64,000 bases of DNA from contig JAULJL010000002.1 in the NCBI GenBank assembly GCA_030761205.1, positions 39,892,814 to 39,956,813 on the forward strand. The letters run 5' to 3'. This document shows, in pieces, positions 12,411 to 22,692 of this stretch; within the stretch, counting starts at the first letter, position 1; each line of letters begins with the position of its first letter. A program made the translations under genes and the position numbers. The DNA is from Fremontodendron californicum (Eukaryota > Streptophyta > Magnoliopsida > Malvales > Malvaceae). The notes beneath the pieces were generated by a model. The model was not told where the DNA came from. It did not search any database and saw only the letters and a program-made list of their open reading frames with translations.

Positions 12411-13499
12411 TCAATATTCCCATGTCCCAATTCCTTGGTCATCTTGAGAATGTAATCCCGTAGAAGCATGCTCACAACTGGTTTCCATAGTAGTGAAACC
12501 ATCAGTCAACTCTTGGTGGTTATCTTGATTTATGTTTTCCATATGAGTAGCCTCGCCATTAACACTAGATGATGGCAGCATGGACTCTGGTTGAAAGGCT
12601 GGCTTTGCTGTCCATAAACTTGAGTTGTCATCACGAGTGCATATCTGCGGGGTTGCATACCATTCATGGCGATCAACCGTGACCAAGACAGACTTTCTCC
12701 GATGGCGATCCATGTGGCTTTTATATTCTAAAGGCGCCCGAGCACCCCAAGACAGCTTAGATAGAACATAGATTAAATCCTCAAGTTTTGATATCTCCTC
12801 ACCAGCTAACGTCTTAATGATGGCATGTCGAGGAACTCTAGCTCTAAATTTCTGTTTCCAACGTGATCTTGTAAATATCTTAGAACCCGCCAAGTGATCA
12901 AGCATGTCCTCCAAGCATGGAATTGGGATAGTAATTTTGTTTATGGCATGTTGAATGCTCTTCATTGGTGGTAAGTCTTGTGGCAAGGTTTCACAAACCA
13001 ATTCAGCAAACTTGTCTAACAACCTTTGAACTGCAACAGGTTGTTCTTTGAGGTCCCCATCACTGCCAACACTATTTGTAACCTTGTTGATAACAGCGAA
13101 CACCACCTCTGCTTCCTTGCCTTTATCCTCAAACTCTTCAACTGTTAGAAACCCATTCAATTTGCTAGTTTCGGATGTTGTTGCCAGCACCCTCCTAACT
13201 ATCAATGATTCTCCTTGTGCTGGATAGATATCTACATCATCATCCTCGTCATTATATTCATCATAAATAGGATCCGGCAATTCCTTGCCTCCCTCCTCAA
13301 TTTCATCCTCAAGACCACCTTCCGGCATGTCAAAAGGGTCGTGGTCACCTTCCGGAATCTCCATTCGGGCTCCCACATGTCCCTGTCACTGTAAGGCTTG
13401 TACAGCCCGCGACAATTCGTCAATCATACGCCACATCTCATTCAATTCTGTTTGCTGCCCTTGATTTCCCCTGGCACGGCCTCTACCACGTCCAACCAT
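12411..13499 (-). pseudogene. Internally deleted Ty3/gypsy gag-pol of unit B
   Basis: A minus-strand ATG at 13499 opens MVGRGRGRARG and a short gag-like segment ending ELSRAVQALQ, then a TGA stop near 13391. The same frame continues to 12411 (321 residues). Recognisable pol islands are an acidic pre-protease linker (YDEYNDEDDD, VRRVLATT), a linker before RT (LPPMKSIQHAI) and a fragment of RT (PCLEDMLDHLAGSKIF). The protease core, the YxDD region of RT, RNase H and integrase are missing, so this is a deletion derivative joined out of distant parts. It cannot encode its own movement. The C-terminal 120 residues have no recognised domain. Confidence 0.8.
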
Positions 13500-13540
13500 G
13501 GTTGATGGTGATTCTCGACACAAAACAAGGATCTTGTTAA

Positions 13541-13552
13541 GCTCTGATACCA
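13541..13552 (-). other. Primer-binding site of unit B (initiator tRNA-Met)
   Basis: The minus strand reads TGGTATCAGAGC, complementary to the 3' end of plant initiator tRNA-Met, 3 bp inside the 5' LTR. Confidence 0.9.
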
Positions 13553-13555
13553 ATT

Positions 13556-13884
13556 TGATGCAGTGTGAGATCTAGAACAGTAAACAAACTAAGAAAAGTA
13601 GGCTGTTTGATCGAATAGGATACTAGGTTTAGGTTCAAATCTGCTAAACCTTTATTGAAGAGTTAAAACTCTGAAAAATAACAATAATAAGCTAATCGGC
13701 AGCTACCCTAAGTTAGGGTATTTATAATAACCCTAATTATTAAAAGTCACATGCCTATCACATGACCTAAATAAATACTTAAAAAGCATAAGACTTCTAT
13801 TTAAATATAATAACTAAATAAGATAGGCAATAACTAAATAAAATAAGCATAGTAAAATAATCCTAAGTCTATGCTCCCGCATCA
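13556..13884 (-). repeat. Gypsy LTR 4 (unit B, 5' LTR)
   Basis: 329 bp with TG...CA ends, followed by the GGACC duplication and the resumed copia gag. Confidence 0.9.
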
Positions 13885-13889
13885 GGACC

Positions 13890-14466
13890 CCTCTAGTTCC
13901 TCAATTGTCATGGAGTCTAAATCTTTTGACTCATCTATGACACATGCCACATAATCAAATTTTGGCGTTAAGGAACGAAGAATTTTCTCCACCACACGAA
14001 CATCTTCTATATCTTCACCATATCTCTTCAATTGGCTCACTATAGCCTTCACCCTTGAGCAATAATCCGAAATGGATTCGGAATCCTTCATTTGCAAAGC
14101 TTCAAAGTCTCCACGTAACTTTTGGAGTCGCACCTTCTTCACTTTGTCAACTCCTTGGAGGGAGTTTTTCAAAATCTCCCAAGCTTGCTTTGCGTTAGTA
14201 GCATCCGCTACCTTCAAGAACATTGTTTCATCCAAACCTTGATGGATGAGAGCAAGGGCTTGTTGATCCTTCTTCTTTATCTTTGCCAAAGCATCCTTCT
14301 CCTCTTGAGACGATGATGCTTCATCTATTGGTGAAGTATAGCCTTTATCTACAATCTCCCACACATCTTGTGAGCCAAGCAAAGCTTTCATACGAAGACT
14401 CCAAGTATCATAATTTTCCTTTGTAAGACTAGAAAATTGGAATCAAGATAAACCACTGTTAGCCAT
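13890..14466 (-). pseudogene. Copia gag, 5' part (UBN2-like), cut by the nested block
   Basis: The ATG at 14466 is followed by a TGA stop at the eighth codon, then an open stretch with the copia gag hallmarks [30 protein letters not shown] and [12 protein letters not shown]. It ends at TIEELEGS, where the gypsy block inserted. The continuation (LQAREDKIKKRHEEPLEQ) resumes at 10143. Gag forms the particle in which reverse transcription takes place. The early stop and the insertion mean no full-length product. Confidence 0.9.
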
Positions 14467-14486
14467 CTCTCAAAGACAAGGAAAAT

Positions 14487-14500
14487 GGCTCTTGATACCA
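14487..14500 (-). other. Primer-binding site of the copia element
   Basis: The minus strand reads TGGTATCAAGAGCC, three bases inside the 5' LTR. It matches initiator tRNA-Met with one extra A. Confidence 0.75.
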
Positions 14501-14503
14501 CTT

Positions 14504-14782
14504 TGTTAGAAAATAAGAGAAATATTGAAGAATACAACTCAACTTATATTTCAATCTCCAAGTACAATAGGTATATATAGGCACACTAGGTGACCTCTTA
14601 AAATCTAGTTACATGAACCTCATTAATAAACCATACATGAACCATAATAAATTCTAGATATATCATGAACTTCATTAATAAGCCATACATGAATCACCAA
14701 ATACAAAGCACACACTTAATCTAGAAGACACATGAATCTAGACACAAACATTCTAGATGGTTGCAAATTATTATTTTCAACA
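14504..14782 (-). repeat. Copia 5' LTR (right copy)
   Basis: 279 bp with TG...CA ends, followed by the target duplication AACCA (14783-14787). Confidence 0.95.
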
Positions 14783-16780
14783 AACCAAAGCTTTCCAATT
14801 AGCCAAACATACAATTTTGGAATAGGTTCAATTACTCATCGCATGAAATGGAGTTATTATCCAAGCTTGTTACCAAAAATCAGAACCACGAAGTACCAAT
14901 AATAGAGAACAACAAAGGCAAACCTGCAGATCATTCTGTTTTACGTACTCCCACATTTTCTTCACAACATCAGCACGAGATAATGCATTTTCACCAGTTC
15001 CAAAAAATTTCACTAGAGCATCTGAAAGTGGAAGGGGAACAAGAAAATCGGATGTTCCGTTCTTCTGCCTCTTTTCTTTCTGTTTTGGCTCATATGCACC
15101 TGAACAGTTAAAAAAAAAATATATCAGATAAAAATCCTCACACCCATCATCAGTAAAGCAAGGAAAAAAAAAATGGGCAGCCAAAATCATGCAGAACCCA
15201 GCAAGCTCATAGCTAATAGACTTGAAAATTTACTCACCCCTCTCTCTTGCTTGCTTAGATTTCCTTTCCACTTTTGCAGAGTCAGCTTGAGCTGCCACAT
15301 CAAGGAAAAAAAACAATTTATTCAAGCAATGAACACATACTTTGTAGACAACTAATAATTCAACAGAAGCAAAGCCTAAGTATCTGTGCAGTTCAAATAG
15401 TAATGCACAAGACAAATCCACACAACAAATACTAAATAATCAAAGTTCAATATAGGAAGAGAATTTAGGTAATTTTTTTGGACAGCATGATTCAAATATC
15501 AAGAGCAAACCCTTTTGATGAAGATCCTATGAATTACACACGCTTGCTATGAATGAATTTAGATCTTTCAATGTATAAAACCCAAAGGAAAATATAAGCC
15601 CTTAAAGATACATACCCTTCAAGCACGACATATCTACGTTAAACTTGACATAAAAAGGATTTGTATAAAATAAAAGTATACAGGATACTGAACCTACACT
15701 CGGCAGACATTTTGAAGCAGTGTAATTTCTGCTTTACTAAAGGTTCCCTAATAATTTTTTTTTTAGGTTTTGTTCCTGCTTGCTCAATTATCCGTTATTG
15801 GTCACTTTGTTTATTTTATATGGATTATGGATCTGCTGAGGGAAAGAACCAAAAAAGATAATCGTGGAAAGAGAAATATCTTTCAGCTGGTTAAAATAAT
15901 GGCACAGAAAAGGAGATTGTATTCAGATATAGGAAAAGACATTAGAATAAATGTAGAATATGGATATTAGTGAAAAGCAATCAAATAAACAAAAATGAAC
16001 TGCTTAAACCAGGCTGAATGGAAGATGTCCTCTTAGAGATTCTCATATTTGTAGCTTGCATGAACTTCAAAAGCGGTTGAGGCCAGAAACTAACTGCATA
16101 ATTTATACTAGACAAATACCTCTACAACCTAAAGCACCATCTTAATACACATCATGCAGGGATAGGTAGTTGGTAAGTGTCTGAAACACCTTGATGCAAC
16201 ACCAAGAATCCCACGTCCCAAGAATTTAATTAAAAAATTGATATATACCTGAAATTTCAATTGCTAAGACCTTAAATCCCAAGTCTCAATACGTCAATCA
16301 ACCAAAGGCCAACTCTCTCAATAGTATAACAATAACCAATTTATATGGGCTTCAGAAAACCCTGTATTATGTCTGTATAAATATAAAGCAACCATAAGAT
16401 AAGCCCAAACAATGAATGCCCTACTCTCTTAATTTCTCTCTAAAATAAGATTCTTCAAAATCTAGAATACTCCATCACAAATTGCTAGGTAAGACTACAT
16501 GCATATGGTCAATGACAGGAAAAAAGAATGAAACATGTTCATAGTATATTTCAAACATGCTAAATATAAAAATTAGTTTCATTGCATTAAAGGAAGTAGC
16601 CGAAGAAATTGACACTTCAATAACATTTACAATTAGAACTAATTAACAAATTACTACAAATCTTATTCCATTTTTTCTCAACATAATCAGTTGGTATCAT
16701 CTGAATAGAAAAGTCAAAAGATCCCTTTGAAAGAAAATTTACCAACTTTCCATTTATATAAAATAATTTAAAGGAGCCAA

Positions 16781-16955
16781 CAATGTTGCTCCGACTCTTC
16801 ATTTTTCTTGAAGTACCCGTGTCCGACAGTTGTGTGCATATCCGGACATGGGTATGGGGATATAATCCTCCAATGACCCTCCAAATATATGGGAATCTTG
16901 GAAAAAATTGAACATATCCGTGTCCGAAACTCACACCCGAGTCCAATTAACATAG
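16781..16955. mobile_element. Short hAT-like MITE, 175 bp
   Basis: The ends are CAATGTTGCTCCGACTC and, reverse-complemented, CTATGTTAATTGGACTCGGG. The flanks GGAGCCAA and GGAACCAA (16773-16780, 16956-16963) form an 8-bp duplication with one mismatch. It lies in an intron of the SWIB pseudogene. A sister copy is at 21492-21658. Confidence 0.8.
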
Positions 16956-19365
16956 GGAACCAAACTTACCAACTTTGCAATTATACAAAATAATTTGAAA
17001 GGGCCACCTTGTTAAAGCAAAACTATGAAATAAAAGTTACTCCGAGTTCAAACTAAGGAAAATCTAAAGGCAATAAGAGCCATGCTAGCCTTAGCCAACA
17101 AGATGATATGTGATGTGAAAACAAAGATCGAATAATATTTATATCAAAATCTCGTGAACTACAGTGGAAATCATGTTTAAGATTATACCATCCTCGTTTA
17201 ATGGCCATATGTGTTTGGACAGAGCTTTGTTCATCTGAAACATGGTGATAGTATTTACGCGAAAAAGGGCATGCAATGACTCATCAGATAATATATTTCG
17301 TCTGTTCTTTGGATCTTGCAAATTCTTCTCCTGAATATAGGTCCACAATCTCTTTACAACCTAGGAGTAAAGAAGGTATAAACAAGGAAGAAAAAACATT
17401 TACTGAGAATTAATGTAAGATTTTCTAATTTAAAAAATATTATTTAGTTAATACGGATTAACAAGTTGAAAAGGAATTTCTAAAACTTTGTTTGAATACC
17501 TCTGTTCTGGCCAGCTCTGGTTCTCCAATAAATGCCTGAAGCTGTGGAGAAAGACTCTACACAACTTAGTAAACCCAATGCCTCTTCTCTTGACGTCTTT
17601 ATTTACCTTGAAGTTGAAATTGCAGAAAAATGTAAACATCCTAAGGCAATCCAAGACTGGAAGAAATAGATTAGTTTGCAGATTGGAAATATTACATATC
17701 ACATCACTTAGAAAGAAAATGACCTAAGAAAGCAAATTGCTAGCAAGAATAATCCCTAATACTGAAAATTTCTTTATCTTTCATCAACATGTGCTATTTT
17801 TTGTATATTACATGATTCATGTGTAATTAATTTTTATTTGTTTCTGTTTTACCATCTGCCAAACAATTATTGAAGATAGGTTAATGGCTTAGGCATTCAG
17901 CGCATCCAAAGTGCGTGGAAAGTATTACTTCCCCATTATAACCACCTTCTACTAAAACTAGCAAATTATAATAGGAACCACCATATATAACATGTGTTTA
18001 TCTAAATTTAAAAAGATAGAACCTTACAAATCACACTAGAAAGCTCTCTCACTAAAGCTTATCTTATCATTCAAATCAACTAAAACAAAGGAACCATGAT
18101 AAAGAATGATAATATTCCTCATGTGACTTGTTAGTAATAATTGTAGAGAAAACATTTGGGCAAATTTAGTACTTGAGATCCATGTGTCCAAGTGTCTTTG
18201 CATAGTATAATTGGTTGATTGCAATGATCAATGTAGACATAGAGGGTCCGATCCCTTTGATGCAAATAAAAAATGAAATCGACCTCATAGAGTTCAATAT
18301 GTAAGGCACATAGGCAAAAAAATAGAGAAAATGAGCACTCATAGCAGATAAATATGAAGCTTTTCTAAAGAAAATACCATCTTCTGCACTTAACGGCCAG
18401 ATATGCCTGGTCAAGGCTTTATTCATTTGAAACATATTAATAGAATACACGCGAAAAATGGCATGGATGGTTCATCACATATAATATTTCGCTTGTTCTT
18501 TGGGTCTTGCAAATTGTTCTCCCTGATATATAACCAAAGTTTCTTCACAACCTAGGAGCATTGTAAAGGAGAAAATAAAGCCAAATTAAAGCTTCAAATA
18601 TTCCAAGAATACCATTATGAAAAAGTACAACAATTAAAAGGAGAAAAAAAACTATTAGCCATACCTCAGTTGTAGGCAATTCAGACTCTCCCACAACTTT
18701 TTGAAGCTGAGGAGAAAGACTCCACACTTTTTGAAAGCGACCACCTCTTTTCTTGACTTGTTTATCAGCTTTACTTTCTCTCCTACATAAAAAGCCAAGG
18801 CAACAACTATCCACAATCTTAATACCAGCAACTTGCCGCCAAAAACAACCAAATAAACTTGCATTTTAGATGACAGATTTATTCTTATATAACTGAATTG
18901 ATTATTGAAAAGCACTTATAACCAACAAGAAAACCCAAATTAATACTCTTTTCTTACTTTGTTCTTCAGAGAAAAACAAATTACTTAATGAAAATTGAGA
19001 AATCTTTCCCTTCAAAAGTGAAAAGTAAAAACAGTTCAAGCGCCTCATTTCTATATAAACCTATTTATTCAATAATAAAAATAATAAAAACCTGCCTTGT
19101 TTTTTGGCTTCCCTCTCCCTTGCTTTCTTCTTCTTCTTGAAGCTTGGCATTTTCAGATTCTGGTGCTTGTTCCGCTTTTTCATTCTCTTGATTTAGGGTT
19201 TCGAGGAAAATGTCGATTTGGCCACTAACAAAGCCTTTTCTGTCAGATAAGTCGACGCTGAAATATCTTCCTCAAGTTGTCTCCGCTACCAGCGGTGGCG
19301 GTGTCAAGGTTGGAATCCCGTAGGATTTCTCGGAGTCGGGCCACGAGGTCCGAATCCGACACCAT

Positions 19366-19647
19366 TTTCTTTAGTATTAAAAAAACTGGTTTTCGCTTCA
19401 GCTTCGTGATATTGTTTGCCGGTATATTGAGAGAGACTTTGAAAAGCGCAGAGGAGAAAGGGGGCTGTCTTTTTTGAAAAATGTAGTCTCCCATGCAAGT
19501 AAGCTGAAAAATGTTTAGAATGAGAAAGGGCAGCCGAATAAGGGCCTCCTCGGAATTTTGTTCAGACTTTCTTTTTACATCCGTTGCCCGAGAACGACAC
19601 GTGCTTAGATAACCGTTTGAGAAAAAAGTAAAACAAGACAATTTGTT
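19366..19647. promoter_or_regulatory. Upstream region of the SWIB pseudogene
   Basis: The roughly 280 bp between the minus-strand ATG and the MULE end would hold the 5' UTR and proximal promoter. I cannot point to a certain TATA box. The MULE insertion thus truncated the upstream region, in line with the known preference of Mutator-type elements for gene 5' ends. Confidence 0.4.
19639..19647. repeat. MULE target-site duplication CAATTTGTT, left
   Basis: Perfect 9-bp match to 45673-45681 at the other end of the element. Confidence 0.85.
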
Positions 19648-19734
19648 GGAAAATTCTAACATACGTTTCTTACCGTAAGCTTCCCATCAGCTTAGATGAA
19701 TTGTATCCGTCAGATTAAACATGTAAGATCTGAA

Positions 19735-20562
19735 CCGTTGAAATAAAAAAAAAAAAAAAAAAAACGGGGTAACCGGTTTACCCCTTCACTTGGAAAAAAC
19801 CCTTCCCCCTAAAACATCCTCCCCCGAAAATCCCTTCCCCCCCTCTGATACAAAAAAAAACGAAGAACCCTAAAATTTGTTCTCCTTTTGTGTTTCGAAA
19901 ATTTGCTTCTTCCTTTGTAATCTGATTCGAAAAATTGGTTCCCCCTTTGTAATCAGTTTGTTTTCCCTTTGTATGGTGTTTCGGAAACCCCTTCCCCCTC
20001 TGATACAAAAAATTCTGTAGAACCCTAAAATTTATTCCCCTGTTGTGTTTCGAAAATTTGGTTCCCCCTTTCTAATCAGTTCGTTTTCCCTTTCTATGGT
20101 GTTTCGAAAATATTGTTAGAACCCTAAATTTTCTTCTCCCTTGTCTGTTTCGAGATTTCCTTATCCCATTTTTTTTTTCGAAATTTGGCTTGTCCCATTG
20201 TAATCAGTTTCGAAATTTCCCTTGTGTTTCGAAAATTCCCTTGTGTTTAGAACCCTAAATCAGTTTCGAAAACCCTAACCCTTGTGTTTTTGCACAACCG
20301 AAACCCAGATAAAAAAACCCTAACCCTTGTGTTTTTGCACAACCGAAACCCCAAATATCAAACCCAACTCTTCCTCTGAAAATCATCGAACCCAGACATA
20401 TTTTTGTTTGGTCATCTGGTATTTTGTTTCTTTGTTGGTATTTCAGCAATTTTTTTATATTTTTTGTGGATGATTCTAATTAATTTTGGTTTGGGGTTGT
20501 TTTTTTGTTTTTTTTGGCAGAAATATCAGCATAAATTTTGGGTGGCTGCAAGAAGAAAATTG
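19735..20562 (+). promoter_or_regulatory. MULE 5' leader/promoter region of the protease gene, with telo-box-like motifs
   Basis: After a poly-A tract and the small palindrome GGGGTAACCGGTTTACCCC come two diverged copies of a roughly 150-bp segment (from about 19838 and 19990) and two copies of a 36-bp segment (about 20268 and 20314). The words AACCCTAAA and AACCCTAACC recur at least six times (19867-20320), resembling plant telo-boxes. A likely non-coding exon at 20522-20562 lies between TTTTTTTTGGCAG and GTAAGT. The intron after it would run to just before the ATG at 22693. No direct evidence for the transcription start. Confidence 0.45.
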
Positions 20563-22692
20563 GTAAGTTCTTGAATCAGCTTGGAAACATGTTTGCTTTG
20601 TTTGGTTGTTGGACAGGAAAAAAAGGAAGGATAAGTGGATGTGTTTTGGTTTCTCTTGAGTTTAATTGAGCCAGTGTCGGTTTCGCTATAATGTGTATTT
20701 GTTTCGTCCTAATTAGATGCATGGAAGTGGAAAACATGTCATGATGCTTAAAAATTATGCCTATTATGATTCTGCTATCGAGCATTTGATATGCCTATAT
20801 TGTTTAAGCTTTTTTCGCTCTCATGGCTCCAAAGCACAACCCTGACAATTACTTTGATTGGCATGGCATCTATTACTGCATAATCTTTCATCTGATTTTT
20901 GTAAACTGTTAATTTGGTAATTTGGTTTTTGTTTTGTTGAGAGACTGAGATATTTTGGAATTGGGTTTTTGTTGCTTGAATGCATAAACTTGTTGTAAAC
21001 TTGTCACTTTTTAGGGTGTTGTGCTCTCCCTGTTGGTTCGTAATATTGTCAAAATTCAATATTGATTGTCATCTGGATTTATATTTTGTGATTTTAGCAT
21101 GCTTAGTTTTTGGAAATTCTTCACTTTGTCTCTGGTTTAGTAAGATTGTTCTTATAAAATAGTGTTAGTACATGATTTTCTGAATGGAACAGTGTTTGAG
21201 TCGTTGTGATTTTGTCTTGAACCGTTTGAAAAGTTATGATTTCACTTGTGGTTTTGTCTGGTATATATGTAACTTATGGTGTTGCTGCTGCATTCTTGTA
21301 ATAACAGTGAGATAACATTTACTATTTTAACTGGGATTTAACAAATCTAACAAGTCATTTTTAAATAGTCCTATCATGTATAAACGAAGATAATTGAATA
21401 GTCATGTCATTTTTATTTGGCAAATCTTATCCAAGTTGTGGAGACACCATTTCAAGTAAGTAGTTGTATTTGAGCCATCGTTTATTGTCATCTATGTTGC
21501 TCCGACTCTTCATTTTTCTTGAAGTACCCATGTCCGACGCATATCCGGACATGGGTATGAGGATATGATCCTCCAAATACCCTCCAAATATATGAAAATC
21601 TTAAAAAAAATGAAACATACCCATGTCCGACACTCACACCCGAGTCTGAGTAACATAGATTGTCTATAAACTTTTGACAGCACATCTTCATTTTTCTTTA
21701 CAAAGTCAATATACAGTTTCTGTGAGCAACTAGAAAGTATCTATAGTATATACTGTTGGGCATGATCTCCAAGTTGACTGTCTAAATATGTTTAGACTTT
21801 GAATGACATGTCACTCGCCAGATGCCTATATAGTATGTACCTTGTCTTGGCCAACATGAGAAGAGAAAAGAAGAAAGCTGATAGATAGGAAAAATGTCTG
21901 TTGCAAGTAGTAACCAATGCCCATACGGCCATACTGCAAACTTTTGTGTTAAATTTTTTCTAAGATAGGCCTCTAAAAGAGTATGTAATTGATATATTCC
22001 AATAGAAGTTTCTTCCAAGCTGTTTCAACAGTGAAATAATTCTGTTAGCTTTCTTTGTAAATTGCTGCAATTTCTTGGCCCAATAATCGACTTCTTACCA
22101 TTTTGAAATGGACGGAGTGGGTTCTTTGCTCTCTTATGCCAAAAATATTAATAAATAAGATAAACAATAATCACTATTAAAGTGGTATTTTCCCATATAT
22201 TTTAAATTGTGAATTTCCTATGATCTTATATTTAAGTTGAATCTTTTGGACTATTGCTAATTGATTTTAGATTGGATGCTTAACATGGTATCAGAGTCCA
22301 AGTTTTGTTTATTATTCTCGTCTTATATTCCTTTTGAGTTTGTCATATAGTAGGCTACTCTGTCTTCGTTTATACATGATAGGACTTGTTAGATTTGTTA
22401 AATCCCAGATTTCTCAGTCTTATATTTAAGTTTAAGCCTCTTTACTTGGTTTTAAATAGTCATGTCATTTTTAAATTTTGTCTTTTTAAGATAATTGAAT
22501 ATGAACTTTTAATGAATATGAACTTTTAATACGGATAAGATTATGCCTCTAGGCAGAGAAAATTTTATTAACTTTTTATGCAGAATTAGTTATCCTGATG
22601 TACTTGTTTTGTATTATAAATTATAATTTATTGTATGTCTAAAGTTGAGAAATTTGCAAACGTTTGTTTGATTTTATTAAAGATTCAAAGAG
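20563..22692 (+). other. Probable 5' intron of the protease gene
   Basis: AT-rich non-coding sequence between the GTAAGT donor at 20563 and the first coding exon. It holds one 167-bp MITE and no supported gene. Confidence 0.4.
21492..21658. mobile_element. Short hAT-like MITE, 167 bp
   Basis: It starts CTATGTTGCTCCGACTC and its end reverse-complements to CTATGTTACTCAGACTCGGG. The flanks ATTGTCAT and ATTGTCTA agree at the first six of eight positions. It is closely similar along its length to 16781-16955. Confidence 0.8.

Larger units (their letters stand above)
10149..13884 (-). mobile_element. Compound non-autonomous gypsy block: four LTRs, two internal regions, one target duplication
   Basis: Four related LTRs (TGATGCAG...CCCGCATCA) lie at 10149-10479, 11676-12006, 12014-12341 and 13556-13884. 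The first pair and the second pair each share private indels, so there are two units, A and B. Internal regions are 10480-11675 (A, with a hAT-like insertion and an internal deletion) and 12342-13555 (B). Only 7 bp (ATAAATT) separate LTRs 2 and 3. The outer ends alone carry the 5-bp duplication GGACC. B has an initiator-Met primer-binding site and a purine tract in minus-strand orientation. No complete pol is present, so the family depends on a partner for movement. Confidence 0.88.
6341..14782 (-). mobile_element. Ty1/copia LTR retrotransposon (Tnt1-like), degenerate, with nested insertions
   Basis: The two LTRs (287 and 279 bp) begin TGTTAGAAAA and end TTTCAACA, with a perfect 5-bp target duplication. 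The element reads on the minus strand. The primer-binding site lies inside the right LTR and the purine tract inside the left LTR. The order gag, protease, integrase, RT, RNase H is typical of copia. By eye the LTRs differ by about five substitutions and two small indels, so the insertion is fairly recent but not new. Coding capacity is lost through stops, frameshifts and the 3.7-kb nested block at 10149-13884. It lies in an intron of the SWIB pseudogene. Confidence 0.95.
5603..19365 (-). pseudogene. DEK_C plus triple-SWIB domain gene, frameshifted and interrupted by a copia element
   Basis: A nuclear gene of the plant SWIB/BAF60b family (chromatin-associated proteins with an N-terminal DEK_C domain and SWIB repeats). 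Minus-strand exons with good GT-AG borders are near 19365-19092 (ATG, MVSDSDLVARLREIL, DEK_C), 18782-18665, 18551-18378 (SWIB 1), 17606-17500, 17360-17189 (SWIB 2, intact), 15292-15237, 15099-14924 (first half of SWIB 3, LSDALVKFFGTGE) and 5727-5603 (end of SWIB 3, stop TGA). The frame breaks in at least four exons: in the DEK_C exon just after residue 27, in SWIB 1 after ICDE (one base lost), in the exon ending at 17500 before LSPQLQ, and in the last exon after DKRRI (one base lost). Introns persist, so this is a decayed gene, not a processed copy. The copia element at 6341-14782 lies in the intron between the last two exons, and a MITE lies in another intron. Separate sequencing indels are possible, but four in one locus make decay likelier. 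Confidence 0.85.

Noticed and set aside
19092..19365. A tiny 32-bp intron explaining the DEK_C frame break
   Set aside because: GT...AG borders can be drawn, but 32 bp is too short for a plant intron, so a frameshift is the simpler reading.
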